A stretch of 64,000 nucleotides of DNA from Cacajao melanocephalus (Eukaryota; Chordata; Mammalia; Primates; Pitheciidae). The notes beneath the pieces are model-generated. The model was not told the DNA's origin. It searched no databases and saw only the letters and a program-made list of their open reading frames with translations. Below, in pieces: positions 40,480-53,679 of this stretch. Both the position numbers and the translations under genes were made by a program. Every line of letters begins with the position of its first letter. Position 1 is the first letter of the stretch. The DNA lies in NCBI GenBank assembly GCA_963573385.1, contig CAUYLG010070704.1, positions 1 through 64,000 of the forward strand. Reading direction: 5' to 3'.

Positions 40480-40955
40480 AGAAACAGTTGAAGGAAATCA
40501 GCTGTTCAGTTTCTATGACCTTCAAAAGAGAGAATTTTCAGCAAAATGTTGAGGATAGGAGCTCCATTTTGGAATATTACAGTGTGAGCTTGCAAGGACA
40601 TAGAGATGTCGAGCGAGGATGGATTTCAAGAAGACTGGGGAAGGAAGGCAGTGATTTGAAGGAGAAATCATTTAGTTTAGCATGGGAAGATCTGACCATG
40701 TTTGGAAGCCGGGGGAGGATTCCAAGAGGAGAGAAAATTTAAGATGTAAGAGTGTGAGGGGAAATACTGAATGAAGAAAAAGGCAGAAAAAAGTGAGTTC
40801 CGTGGTTCCAGTGAAGGGATGTGTCATGAAAAAGAGGAAGAATCGGTCGTCCTCTGAGAGGAAGGGAAGGATTAGAGGTGCACAGAGCTGGAAAAGGGAA
40901 CTGAAACGGATGGTATGAACTTTTCTCAACAGAGGAATCTGCAAGGCCAGCTGCA
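40480..40955 (+). mobile_element. Ancient purine-rich interspersed repeat, right part (tentative)
   Basis: Purine-rich continuation after the L1M; assigned by composition and order only. Confidence 0.35.
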
Positions 40956-41420
40956 GAAAATTGTAGGGACTGGGGTAGGACTTACTGCTTTAGGTAAATG
41001 AAAAAACCTTAGTGTGGTGCTCAAAGTGAAGAGCAATAAATTAAGGATGAATAATTACAGAGTAGCAGTAAGGGCAGGAACCTGCAGAGAGGGAGTTGGC
41101 ACAGGTCCAGGAGCATGAATACCTCATCAACCAAGTCCTTTTCGTATCACCTGCGTCCTGTGTTCCACAAATTCTTTTGCCCAGGCTTCACATTCATACC
41201 TGCTGAGTACCGCTTTATAATTTCAGTCAATCCATATAGACACCTGTGTTCTTTTTGAAACTCAAGCCGATTGTACAATTGGAATGCCAGAGCTATGAAA
41301 GTTTCAGACTAACAAATCTGTCTTCATATCTTCTTCTCCATCACTGGGATGAAAGCAATGAGACTCACGGACTGTGTACAGAAACCATTCTCCAGGATGA
41401 CACAGATTATTTTTTTGCAT

Positions 41421-41450
41421 TTGATCTTAGCCAAAAGGCCGAGAAGCGAT
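41421..41450 (-). pseudogene. U2 snRNA 5'-end micro-pseudogene (nt 1-30)
   Basis: On the minus strand ATCGCTTCTCGGCCTTTTGG followed by CTAAGATCAA is identical to U2 snRNA nucleotides 1-30. It is followed by ATGCAAAAAAA and flanked by GATGACACAGATTATTTT (41396-41413) and GATGACACGGATTATTTT (41448-41465). These are the marks of an L1-mediated, 3'-truncated retro-insertion of only about 37 bp. It lacks the Sm site and the rest of U2, so it is non-functional. Confidence 0.88.
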
Positions 41451-41629
41451 GACACGGATTATTTTATTAACCCTTTTGGATACAGCTATTCAACCAATAT
41501 CAATCTACTTTACTATAATAATATTCAGCTCATATTTTTGAATTTTGAAAAAAAGGATGAGATATTTTGTTAAATGTGTTTTTTTGAAGAGTCTGAGTGC
41601 AAAAGTATGGCTACAAAATATTCTATCTG

Positions 41630-41795
41630 TATGATCCTGCGCTGGTCACATATACTCTCCTTGTCTTACTTTATTCACTGGTAAAATGAATACAAAGTAG
41701 TACCTACATTGTAGAATTATTATAAAGGTTGTATGACTTAAAATAAGAAATGCACTTACTTAAAGTGGTACCTCACACGGCGTTTGAGCTAAATC
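41630..41795 (+). mobile_element. MIR SINE fragment
   Basis: TATTCACTGGTAAAATGAAT, TAGTACCTACATTGTAGAAT and TAAAGGTTGTATGACTTAAA fit the MIR core. Confidence 0.72.
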
Positions 41796-41964
41796 AATTG
41801 ACTATGATCTGCATTATTAACCTCAATATCCATTCTGTCTCCAGCATTTGCTAAGTCATTAAGTAATTGTTTATTCAGAGCCAGATATTGTAAGTGTTAG
41901 ATTTATAGTGATGAATATGTCAGTCAAGTCTCTACCTTTATGGAGCATATAATTTTATTTATGC

Positions 41965-43975
41965 AGAATTTGGGAAAATACAGGGAGCTTTTTTTTTTCT
42001 GTTTGTACTTTAAAAATTCAGTTTTTAGGTTTTCTTTCTTATCTTTCCCTTCCATTTAGAGAAAATATTATGCAAAGGCCTGAGGGAAAGAAGAAATTAC
42101 AGATAACAAGGTAAATAAGACTGACGGTCACGCTCTCAGAGACTAGGGTTTGTTAACAAGGGCCAAATCAAATAAGAGATTTGGAATAAAAAAGCAGTCA
42201 AGTCTCAATTATCTGTGTTAACCAGGGTTTATGAGAATGGACAATGCAAGGACAGAAATAATGCATTTTGATTAGTTGACTTAAATTCACAGCAGAGGCT
42301 TTTACAAAAAAAAAAAAAAAAAAATAGAACACACAGGCCTCTGGAGTAAGAGTGCTGGGCAGGAGGTGGTCTTCAGACAAAGTCTGGTTATAGTTTTCAG
42401 ACCATTCCTTGGGTCTCTTGGAGAACCACCACTGTTTAAAGCTTTATATCTTCAAAGGAAAGAAGTTGTAGAAAGTTGCTATCAAAGGAAGCTTAATTTG
42501 CCTGTCTTGATGAAGGGGTTGGTTGACAATGCACATTCACTGTCAAATGATTTGTGGCAGAAAGATATACAGTTGAAGAAACCATCTGATTTCCATAAAC
42601 AGCTGGGAGGCAGGAGAAACAGTGTAGCCATCAGGGAAAGGGAAAGCTCTCTCTTACATCTCAGGTCCAGTCTTCTCTGATTGGCAAAAGAGAGAAAGAG
42701 CAATCCTCCCTTCTGAATTGTAACAAGGCTGGAGAGGAAGGGCAGGGATCACCAGAGTCAGAGAAACAAGCTCAGGCCAACTGAAGGCAGCCTCACCATC
42801 TAGGAGGATATTCGGGGACTTGATGCTTGGAAGACAGTCTGAAGTTTTGTGAGCCCTTCTGCCTTTGAGTAACCCTCAAATATCTGTAGTTATTCCTTCC
42901 CCTAGGGAAGCACCTGCTCTTTTAAAGGCGTCCCCAGTTGGCTATTTCCTCCAGTCTTTGAAGATGAGGAATTGCTAAGAGCTATAAGTTGTCATCTTTG
43001 TTTGCATTTGAAATTTTCCTGCCTGTATTTTAATGTTATGATGTATAAAATTCTGAAAAAATATATGAGATATTATTCAAAGATTTTCTTTTCTTTTTCT
43101 ATCCTTTTTTTTAGAGAATTGACTGAGTTAGAGAAAGAAAAACAAGTGTTTGCCAAATTCATTTTCTGCTGAGAGAAAAACAGTTGTCTTTTGTTTGGAT
43201 GGCCACCTACATACAGTATTTGTTTTTCGATTGTTGCTACTTCTTGCCTAATTAAGAAAGATAGAAGCAATTCAGCAAATAACAGTATCTGCCCTGCTAT
43301 GGGCCCCAGTGAGATGAAGGCATTCTTCTTATTTTTTAAATGTGGTACTCCTAAGGGGTATGGACCAGAGGAGAAAAGGTTTCTACCTATTTAACAGAAG
43401 CCATCAAAAAAAGACAATGTCAACTATGATGACATTAGGCCTTGGGACAAGCCCAATGTGTTTACTGTTTGTCTATGTGATATCTTGAGACTAGACTTGG
43501 CTTTGCTTAAACAAGCAATTGAGCTGAGAATGAAACAGTATCAACAGTCTGGCCGAAGAGCAGATGCCACCCTGGCAACTGTCACAAATCGTTCCCAGGC
43601 CACAGGGTCCAAAAGTCCACAGGCATCTGCCCAAGATAGGTAGACAGGAGGATCTATTTGGCCAGGGCCATGATGCTTTTCTTTGCTAATTTTTCTACAA
43701 ACACTCAGGTTTCTGCCTCAAAACTTTGGGTTAGACCATGAAATTTGATCATCCTCTGTGCCAGGTGGACAAAGACTGAATAAATGGTACCTCTTCCCCC
43801 TTTTCTTTACTACCTAATATTTGAGTGTTGAGAACAAATAACCAAATAGAGAAAATCCATGGTCTTTATCAAAGACTGTATTCTCTCATCATTGGAGACT
43901 TTTTTTTTTTTTTTTGTCCTTCAGAAATGTAGACCCATCTCTTACAGAGAGACCTAGCAAACATTTACAGTTGGA
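41965..43975. other. Long stretch without a recognised repeat
   Basis: About 2 kb with only homopolymer runs (A at 42307-42325, T at 43901-43915). A 61-codon plus-strand frame at 43458-43643 (ending QASAQDR) and a 104-codon frame at 42366-42680 resemble no family I know. Confidence 0.45.
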
Positions 43976-43977
43976 AA

Positions 43978-44150
43978 CCTCATGCTGTTTCCATGAGAGT
44001 CTTCTCCCAAAGGGTCTGTTCATGAGGAAAGTTTTATTAGTGGGTCATGACAACACAGGACTTGCTACTTACCTAAAATTTCTCTAGGAGTTCTGCACAG
44101 TTTTGTATTAATTTTTGTTTCTAACTACTTTGAGATGACTCTATGACATG
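43978..44150 (+). repeat. Local direct repeat, copy 1 (about 170 bp)
   Basis: TCATGCTGTTTCCA, GGTCTGTTCATGAGGAAAGT, GTCATGACAACACAGGACTT and CCTAAAATTTCTCTAGGAGT pair with 44768-44940. Confidence 0.8.
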
Positions 44151-44767
44151 TAATCTCTAATGGGAGTCATGCTGCCTGAAAAGGCTGCAGTGACGAAGTA
44201 TCTCCATGTGAATCGCTCTAGGAGTTGCCGATAAAAGAGGAATTGTAAAAAGAGGTTATCATCCCTGTAGTTACATTTAGAATTGACTAGTATTTGATTT
44301 ATGGTAACAATAAGAGATAGGAGGGTAGAAGCCTATCAGAGAGCCTAGAAAGTGTACATTTTATTACATTATCTTGTTCTATCCCAGATACGAGGTGGAA
44401 ATTTACCTCTGACAATACCATATTCCATCTACGTGAAAGCCCCGAGCAGCTGCTGGGGAGCTAACTTTGGATGCGGAAATGCACTCAGGGAATCCTGTGG
44501 ATGGCAGCACTGGCCTGCCACCCAACCAACTCCACAACCACGACCTAAGACCCACCTCTGAGCGTTTCAGTTTCCTCACTCAGAAAACGAAAACCACACC
44601 GTCTGCATCCAGGCATTGCTGTGAGGCTTAAATCAGATAATGTATATATAAACAAAACTGTCAATTATAGTTTTAAAAATTAAACACAAGGCATTTTCTC
44701 TAGACTCTGGGACCATGAAGATGAATGAGATACAGTCCCAGGGCTGGGAGAAACTTACGTTTAGCGA

Positions 44768-44940
44768 CATCATGCTGTTTCCACAAGGTTCTTTTTGTAA
44801 AGGTTCTATTCACAGGAAAAGTTTTTAAAATGTGTCATGACAACACAGGGCTTGCCCCCCTTCCTAAAATTTATTCAGGAGTTTTGCTCTACTCTGGATT
44901 TATTTACTACCTTTTAACTTCCTATGCTATTTCATGGAAT
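44768..44940 (+). repeat. Local direct repeat, copy 2
   Basis: TCATGCTGTTTCCA, GGTTCTATTCACAGGAAAAG, GTCATGACAACACAGGGCTT and CCTAAAATTTATTCAGGAGT repeat copy 1 at a 790-bp period, by eye about 75-80% identical. Confidence 0.8.
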
Positions 44941-45428
44941 TTACTGAAAATTAGAGAAGCACAATAGCTCTGCCATAAATGTCAGTATTATCAAAATAGC
45001 AATGACTCCACGAAATCAGAAGGCCCAGCTCAACTCCCAGTCCTACACCTACTGATGGATGATGTCATTGGTTAAGTTATTTAACTTCTCTGAGTCTGAG
45101 CTACCTCTGCATCTGGAATACAGGAACAGGCTGGCTACAGAGAAAAACAGTTGGATGTATGATGGGCTCTAAGGCCATGCTCTGACATGTGGTAGGAACT
45201 TAGTGAATGATTTCTTTAATCCTTCTTTCAAAATATGCAAATATTCCTGCAGAACTGCACAGCATCCTATGTCATCTGTAGCCATTCACTACTTGTGCTT
45301 ATTAAGTACTTAAAAATTAAATACTCTAAACTATGATGTGCATTAAGCACAACCTATTTTCAATGACTTAATATGAAAAGAAGAATGTAAAAAATATATT
45401 TTACAAATAATGTCCATATTGATTACTT

Positions 45429-45688
45429 TTTTTTTTTTTTTGTGAAGGAGTCTCACTTGCTCCGTCACCCAGGCTAGAGTGCACAATCTAGCAATCCTCC
45501 GGCTTCAGCCTCCTGAGTAGCTGGAATTACAGGCATGTGCCACCATGCCCAGCTAATTTTTGTATTTTTAGTAGCGACGTGGTTTCACCATGTTGTCAGG
45601 CTGGTCTTGAATTCCTGGCCTCAAGCGATCCACCTGCCTCAGCCTCTTAAAGTGCTAGGATTACAGGCACAAACCATTGCGCCTCGCC
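45429..45688 (-). mobile_element. Alu, minus strand, with internal deletion and target-site duplication
   Basis: TTGATTACTT is duplicated at 45419-45428 and 45689-45698. About 45 bp are missing between GGCTAGAGTGCA and GCAATCCTCC. Confidence 0.93.
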
Positions 45689-45735
45689 TTGATTACTTGT
45701 TGAAATGATAATATGTTAGATATACCTGATACATA

Positions 45736-45766
<31 letters not shown>
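45736..45766. repeat. (CA)n microsatellite
   Basis: About 14 CA units. Confidence 0.93.
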
Positions 45767-45769
<3 letters not shown>

Positions 45770-45770
<1 letters not shown>

Positions 45771-46405
45771 TTAGTTATCTACACTTTCTATGGGATAAGT
45801 TTTTCCCCCAAGCATTTCAATTAAAATTAATCTCCAGAATATAGTTTTCTTAAATTCTGATGCATACAGCAATCTGTTATCTATTTAAATTAATGAACTG
45901 AAGGATGTCTTTTTATCCATATTTGAATAGTATCCTGGAGCTAAGAGCCACATAAACATAACAATTTAGGCATGTGTCAAGATGTAACAGCCTATTATCG
46001 AATTCTAGACCCAATTCTTGGATCTGTACAATAATTTTCAAGCTATATATTTTCTCCAATTTAGGTGACAGTTAAATGGATACTGATTTTCCTTAATAGT
46101 TCCTGGGGGGGCTTTTGCCATGGAGCTTGGTACTTCACAGGTTGTTTGAAGTTACCACACTTGTTAAATCAGTGCATATTAAGTATCTACATCTTTAACT
46201 CATCATTTCTTTATGGTCACAATAAATGAACAGATTCATTCTCCACTGGGATTTTTATAAAACATATTTCATGTAAGCAGGATCGATACGATCACCTCAC
46301 TCAACAGATTCCATGTTACTCTCAGTCAATGGGAGAAGGTCTAGAGACAAGGTAATTAATTTACTAGGAGCTTGTTGCTCTCCTTTTCAGGAATGCTTTA
46401 GAGCA
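45770..46405. other. Intronic sequence without an assigned feature
   Basis: AT-rich, no repeat or exon recognised. Confidence 0.4.
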
Positions 46406-46934
46406 GCAGTCCCCTACCTTTTTTAGCACCAGAGACCTGTTTTGTGAAAGACGATTTTTCCATGGACCAAGGGTGTTGGTGGTGGTAGTGGTTCTGGAAT
46501 GATTCAAGTGCATTACATTTATGATGCACTTTATTTCTATTACTTCATTGTAATGTATAATGAAATAATCATATACCTCATCATAATGTAGAATCCGTGG
46601 GAGCTCTCAGCTGGTTTTCTGCAACTACATGGTCCCATTGGGGGTGATGGGAGACAGTGACAGATCATCAGGCATCAGATTCTCATAAGGAAGGCGCAAC
46701 CTAGATCTCTTGCATGTGCAGTTTACAATAGGGTTCATACTCCTATGAGAATCTAATGCCGCTACTGATCTGACAGCAGGCAGAGCTCAGGCAGTAATGT
46801 GCATGCTGGGGAGTGACTGTAAATACAGATAAAACTTTTCCTGCTCACCCACCACTCACTTCTTGCAGTGTGGTATGGTTTCTAACAGGCCACAGACTGG
46901 TACTTAGGCAGGGGGCGGGGGAGACTCTTGTTTT
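46406..46934. mobile_element. MER1-type hAT-Charlie transposon (MER1A-like, longer form)
   Basis: CAGCAGTCCCCTACC at one end; AACAGGCCACAGACTGGTAC near the other. GATTCTCATAAGGAAGGCGC and ACTCCTATGAGAATCTAATG are internal. Its length of about 528 bp fits MER1A. Confidence 0.85.
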
Positions 46935-47214
46935 AAAGAAATAAAGTCAAGTCACATTCTGCAGTGTGCCAGGTGTCTAGAAGGTTAGATGGCATCATGG
47001 CCAAAACAAACAGAGGATTCAAATGGTTGGCTCAGAGTTGAAAAAAATTGCAGTTCATCTCAGTAACAAATGTGCAAAAGTATTTTTATCTAGAATGTGT
47101 GGGATCAGGAAAGAGGGGAAAAATGTACAGAAGTGACAGTGACTTGCTGGCTACTTCACTTAAGAATAATTGATCTGTGATTGAGAATCATCTGTTAACA
47201 AGGCACTGAGTGAG

Positions 47215-47370
47215 GCATGACACTTGTTTTATTTCATGTATCTCATGAAGGCATCCACACAAGGCCAAGGTATTAGGTCCATTGCACAGATGAGAAAACT
47301 GAAGCTCAGAGAAGTTAGGTAACTTTTCAGTATCATGTGGCTGATAAATGTGTGATTAGATTCCAATTTT
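47215..47370 (-). mobile_element. MIR SINE fragment
   Basis: CCATTGCACAGATGAGAAAA, CTGAAGCTCAGAGAAGTTAG and GTAACTTTTCAGTATCATGT match antisense MIR. Confidence 0.8.
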
Positions 47371-48296
47371 TGGTGACATCATCCGGAAAAAATTTTGCTG
47401 AATATCCCCATGAATGTATCTGCATAGAAAAAGAGGGGCACTTAGACCCAGAGTTCCCTCAAGGCACTTACTAAATGGATCCTGAGGTTCTGAGAAGCAG
47501 TGGATTTAAAAGCTGTAACCAGCCAATGGAGGAAGAGATATATTAGCAGTGTTGTTGGCTTTTGGGCAACTGAGGATATATTTTATATTTTTATTTAAAA
47601 ACTAAAAACAAAAACAACTGTTTCTCCCAAGTGGCTCCTTCTACTGATTGCTCCTTTTATTTTATTTTTTTGGAACCATTTCCCTCCTGATTCTTGAAAC
47701 CGGATTAGGAGCCAAAATTATGTCTTTTAAATTGCATGTTTGCAATGATGATGAAAAACCATGATAAACGAGCCTTAAATTTAGCCTTTTCAGCTTCTGT
47801 CATAACTTGCCTTCTTTGTTTTATTTTTAAGAAATTCTTGTAATGACAAAAAAGGGAAAAATTTTTTTTGCACTTAATCGAAGCAACCTGATTAAGAGAC
47901 CAGTTTCTCTTCATTGAGTCAACTTGTATTGACTTCCAGTTAAGAAGTTTATATTGTTCATAATGAACTTTTAAATACTGCCAGGTCTTTTGGTGTTTAT
48001 TAAGTGGACCTGTAGAAATCATCTCTTCTCTACAAAGTTTAGTCAGTGCTTCCTATAAAGTGAGCACCTAAGGAATAAGAGTGGTGATGGTGTAAGTTCA
48101 CCTATAATCCTGAATCCACACACGTTATAGAAGTCATAGAATTTGGTTGTGTTGGGTGTGGCTGGAGGACTAGGCCATCTCAGTATGCCTGGTTCACTGG
48201 CTGAACATTTATTATAGGTCTGGCTTTGACAATGCAATTACTATGAATAACTCAAATTTCATGTTGGACACTGACTGTCCCAAGTTCCTGGCATGC
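47371..48296. other. Intronic sequence without an assigned feature
   Basis: A 105-codon antisense frame at 47705-48022 is lysine-rich because the DNA is AT-rich; no domain is evident. Confidence 0.45.
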
Positions 48297-48822
48297 TGTG
48301 ACGGTTAATATTGAGTGTCAAGTTGATTGGATGGAAGGATGCAAAATATTGTTCCTGGGTGTTTCTGTGAGGGTGTTGCCAAAGGAGATTAACATTTGAG
48401 TCAGTGAAGTGAGAGAAGCAGACCCGCCCTCAGTCTGGGTGGGCACCATCTAATCAGCTGCCAGCATAAAAGCAGGCATGGAAAGAGCAGACTGGCTGTC
48501 TTCTGGCCTCCATCTTTCTCCTGTGCTGGATGGTTCCTGCCCTCGAACATCAGACTCCAAATTCTTCAGCTTTTGGACTCTTGGACTTACGCTAGAGATT
48601 TGCCAGATGCTCTGGGGCCTTCAGCCACAGACTGAAGGCTGCGCTCTCAGCTTCCCTACTTTTGAGGTTATGTGACTCGGACTGGCTTCCTGGCTTCTAA
48701 GCTTGCAGGTGGCCTATTGTGGGACTTCACCTTGTGATTCTGGGAGTCAATTCTAATAAACTCCCCTTCATATATTCATCTATCCTTTCAGTTCTGTCCC
48801 TTTAGAGAGCCTTGACTAAATA
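48297..48822 (+). mobile_element. MLT2A-type ERV-L solo LTR
   Basis: TGTGACGGTTAATATTGAGT, CCATCTAATCAGCTGCCAGC, CTCCTGTGCTGGATGGTTCC and TTTAGAGAGCCTTGACTAAA are in MLT2A order. About 525 bp with no internal region. Confidence 0.93.
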
Positions 48823-48834
48823 TATGTAAGTTAA

Positions 48835-48965
48835 TTGATTGAATCCTCACAACATCACTGTGAGGTTGACACAATTATGAATCCCTTTTCCAGCTGAGGA
48901 ACCTGGAGCAGAAGTATTGAATGCAGCACTGGGATTCATGCCAAGGTGGTCTGGCCCCAGAGTGA
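48835..48965 (-). mobile_element. MIR SINE fragment
   Basis: GAATCCTCACAACATCACTG and TTTCCAGCTGAGGAACCTGG match antisense MIR. Confidence 0.75.
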
Positions 48966-49344
48966 TCTTACTCTGCTGCATGGGAGCCAGGGCCCTAAGC
49001 TCAGGAGCTCAGCATCAAGACAGGCACAGGCAGAAGAAAGAAGACTGTCTCGTTTAACGCTATCAGTAGAGAGAGCCAAGCAGGAGGAGGAACACCTAAC
49101 AAACTGGGGGCAATATTCAGAGAGCTGTTCTCAAAGAAGGAAAATCTTGGCTGGTCCTGAAGTATCTATAGTGCTGACCACTGGGTAGTTGGAACCACAG
49201 TGGAGGGAACACCGTCCAGACAGAGGAGTAGCCAGTGTAAATGGGGTGGGAAAACTTGGGCAATTCAAGAAACCACAAGTGATTTGGAATTTAGAAGGCA
49301 GACATCAATGTAGGGTGTGAGAGGGGTAACTTGCTTTACTCATC

Positions 49345-49890
49345 CATTTATTCAAAACGCATCTCCTGAATACTATGTGCCAGGCACTGTGCAGGGTGCT
49401 GAGGATAGAGCGGTGAACACATAGGAAGGAGGAGGAGAAAGAAACAAGGAAGGGAGGGAGGGAGGGAAGAGACTATTCCTATATTCATCTGAGACGGACG
49501 TTAAATACCTGAACAATAAAGTAAGTAAATACATGATTAACAAATTGAGAGGAAGTCCGCAAAGGAAAAACACTGATGCCAAGAGTGAGACAAACAGGGG
49601 AGATCCTTTCTTGGGAGGGGAATAAGAGTCGGATGTGACAGGCAGGGGAGGCTCTTGGAGAAGGTGACATTTCTGAGGGTCAAGCCACTTAGAGACGAGC
49701 AGGGATCAGACGTGAAAGAAGGCTGCAGAGATCAGTCAGGCTAAACCACAAAGGACCTTTTCAGATATCCCCTGTCTTTAGAATTTATCCCCAAGGCCAG
49801 GTGAGCTGATCAGGAAATGAAGGCGTATTAAGCAGAGGAGTGAAGTGATCAAATTGCATTTGAGGAATAACTCCAGACTGGGAGCGAGGA
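49345..49890 (+). mobile_element. Ancient mammalian interspersed repeat (family not assigned)
   Basis: ACTATGTGCCAGGCACTGTG, GGAGAAGGTGACATTTCTGA and GAGTGAAGTGATCAAATTGC occur in the order seen in a common ancient repeat. A (GGGA)n patch lies at 49448-49468. Confidence 0.55.
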
Positions 49891-50151
49891 AGCTGGATCC
49901 AAGCCCATAGCCAGTGGCCCCCCATAACTCTCCGTGGGACACTGGGCCATGGGAGACTTTTGCTTTGTTCATAGGTACCTGGCTGCCTGGTCATAGGCAT
50001 CTAAATTCTGCCACTGCTGAGAGTGTGGGCTTCCATGTTTCAAGATGAAGCCTGGAGGTACAGTCTCTTTAGTTCCCAAACCCAATGTCAGAATAAATTC
50101 CTCTAAGCTCCTTGATGTCACTTCCCAACCTGACTTCATCAAGTTCTTTAA

Positions 50152-50791
<640 letters not shown>

Positions 50792-50962
50792 GTATGGTGT
50801 TTTTTGTTTATGAATGTTTTTATTGGCCAGGCCAGAAAATGAAGTTGATGAGTCCCATTTACTTGGCAGGTGAAGACATTTTTGCATGAGGAATGAAGCA
50901 CAGAACTTTTCTGTGTAAACTTTTGAAACTACATACAAGGTAAACACACGTGTGCCTACAAA

Positions 50963-50965
<3 letters not shown>

Positions 50966-51009
<44 letters not shown>
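50966..51009. repeat. (CA)n microsatellite
   Basis: About 20 CA units preceded by ACACACATA. Confidence 0.95.
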
Positions 51010-51010
<1 letters not shown>

Positions 51011-51011
<1 letters not shown>

Positions 51012-51738
51012 CACTCTGCTATTTCCCTTTCATCCTTGTTGGGCCACGAGAAACATCAGATTTGGTGGGGAAAAGTCATGATTCTGTCCAGACATAACTT
51101 TGTGTGTCAGGTTCATCATACCCTTCCACAGACTGGAGAGCCCTTTTGTGCATGGAAGGTTAACCTCACTATCTTCCATAACCATTTGCCTGAGCCTGTC
51201 AAAAGACTTGGAATTAAACTGCTCTTCTGCTACTTAGATCTAAGGTGATCTTACATAACCCAGGCAGGTACTAGATTCTAAGCGGCCCATTAAAAATGCA
51301 CAAATAGCTTGCGAGTCTGTGATTAAATCATTAACAATCAGACTTCACAGATTTCAGGTATACATTTTGCAGGTAAGACAGGGTCATAAGTAGCAGGTAA
51401 AAGTAAGAGAGGCCAGGCTCCCTTTATTAAAGAAGAGCCAGGCTCCAGTTACCACAGCTAAAATAGGCTTCACTGTGATTACATTTGCCTTAGAGAATGT
51501 TTCCTTCCAAAACACAGTGGCGTGAAACACGCAAGTGTGAAATCACCCCAGCTTTGGTTAGGCTGGCGGTCCCACCCACCTCTCTGAGCATGCCTTCTCT
51601 TCCGTATCATTGGCTTTACTTTCTCCTCTTGTCCTCAATCTCTGGCTTCTGTCTCGTGGCCTCAGTGAATATACTTAGCCCTCAGTTCCTTATCCTTCCT
51701 CTAGAGGTTGCAAAATTATACTATTGATGGGAACTGCC
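51011..51738. other. Intronic sequence without an assigned feature
   Basis: No repeat or exon recognised; a 76-codon frame at 51497 has no support. Confidence 0.4.
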
Positions 51739-51739
51739 T

Positions 51740-51935
51740 CTTAATGTTTGGTGCTATGCCCAAGAGGACAACTCTGTGATACAGACTGTTCTTATCCCTA
51801 TTTGATAGATGAGGATATTGGGATTCACATAATTGAGTCACTTGCCCAAGTCACAATCAGTAAGTGGCAGAGCAGAAATCTGAACCCACTTGTGTTCAAC
51901 ATAAGCCAAAACTCCTACTACTATGCTGTTCTTCC
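51740..51935 (-). mobile_element. MIR SINE
   Basis: TATTTGATAGATGAGGATAT, CTTGCCCAAGTCACAATCAG and TAAGTGGCAGAGCAGAAATC match antisense MIR. Confidence 0.82.
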
Positions 51936-52559
51936 TTCCAATGTGTACTGTAAGAGCCAGTCCCATATTGTCCACTGACCTCTGGACATCTCTATAAAGA
52001 TGTCCCTAAGAGCATCTAAATTAACATATGCAAGTCTGACTAGACATCTTTCCCTAACATTTCTTTCCTGACTGGTCCAATTCATCTCCATCCTTCAGGA
52101 TAGACAATCTGGAATCATCCAGATGCCGACTCCCGGCTCTTTCTTCCTTTTTTGGCAAATCTTGCAAGTCTGGTTTCAATCCATTGATCCCATGTTGCGC
52201 TAAGTGAGGCTCTCATCTCCTGACCGTAGGCCATGGCAACAGTCACCCCAGTGGTACAGCCTTCTAGGAGCAAAGTGGCAGGAAGAAGACTGCGTATTTA
52301 GGCAGAGACCAAAATTTCAATTTCATTTGTGTCAGTTTCAAGTTAGGGTCTCTTGGCCAGGTTCTCATATCTGCAGGAAGGAGTAACATCAGCAACCCCA
52401 CAGGGAGGTTGTGAGAATTAGAAGTAACATATGATAACCATAGACTGAGATGCATAACCTTAAGAAAGCGCCATGAAATTGGTTCTCAAAAAATAGTGGT
52501 AGCTATTATTTTAACCAGTAGCTTTAGTCCCTTCCTACTCCAGTCAAGGCTTCTGGGTG

Positions 52560-52690
52560 AACACCACCAAGGATTATTTTTATCCTGCCTGTTTCTCTGC
52601 TCAAGAACCTACAATGGCTCCTTCGCTCCTGTCATATCAATCTAAAATCCCTTCTCCTGGTCTTCACATGCTGTCTCCACCCTGTCTGTC
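52560..52690 (+). mobile_element. L2 LINE fragment
   Basis: CTCAAGAACCTACAATGGCT and CAATCTAAAATCCCTTCTCC resemble the L2 3' region. Confidence 0.6.
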
Positions 52691-52699
52691 CACCAGTTC

Positions 52700-53190
52700 T
52701 CATGCTTTTATTTAGCATTTCCCTTCTGTACCAGCTTACCCTGGCCCAGAAAAGTAGAGCCTGGGATGCTGGACCCTGGCTTGTGTGGGGAGTAGGGAGT
52801 GCCCAGGCTAATCCCTGAGGTGGAGCCAAATCATCTCTGGGAACTGCAGAGCTCCTGGCTGAGAATGAGAAGACAGATTGCACCCAGGTTGCCCAACAGT
52901 ATCACCAACCAAAGGGCTGAGAAGAAGCAGGATGCAGAGTGCAAGGAAGAGGGATGCAGAGTGGGAGCCAGACATCAAGGGCCAGAATTCACAGGCAGCC
53001 GCAGGAGCGTTCTATCAGGTTCAGTCACTGGAAAAGGGATGTGGGAAGGGCACAGAACTGGTCCTGACTATCTGACATTCTGGGTTCTAGGCCCTGCTTG
53101 CTTCTATTACAATTGCATTGGGGAATGAACATTGTACAGGCTTGCTCTGTTCCAGATGGTGAGCCAATAGAACCTACCGATAAAGCAGAG
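52700..53190. other. Intronic sequence without an assigned feature
   Basis: A 109-codon plus-strand frame at 52799-53128 overlaps a second plus frame and two antisense frames; no domain. Confidence 0.4.
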
Positions 53191-53197
53191 AGCTCCA

Positions 53198-53492
<295 letters not shown>

Positions 53493-53499
53493 AGGAGAA

Positions 53500-53665
53500 C
53501 TCTGGAGCCACATTGCTGAGGTCTAAGCCCCAGCTCTGCCACCTACTAACTAATGATAATAGCACCAGTAGTAACAGCTTCTCTTTGCACGTTATGATGA
53601 TGAAAGACTTGAATAAGCCCAGGTTTAGCATACAGTAAGTACTATGTAAGCATCAGGTGTTGGTC
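53500..53665 (+). mobile_element. MIR SINE with internal deletion
   Basis: GAGGTCTAAGCCCCAGCTCT and GCCACCTACTAACTAATGAT, then a jump to TAGCATACAGTAAGTACTAT. Confidence 0.72.
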
Positions 53666-53679
53666 ACTGCTGTAGCATC

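Noticed and set aside
43458..43643. 61-codon frame ending QASAQDR as a small gene or gag-like remnant
   Set aside because: The composition looks protein-like, but I recognise no family and see no LTR or related frame nearby.
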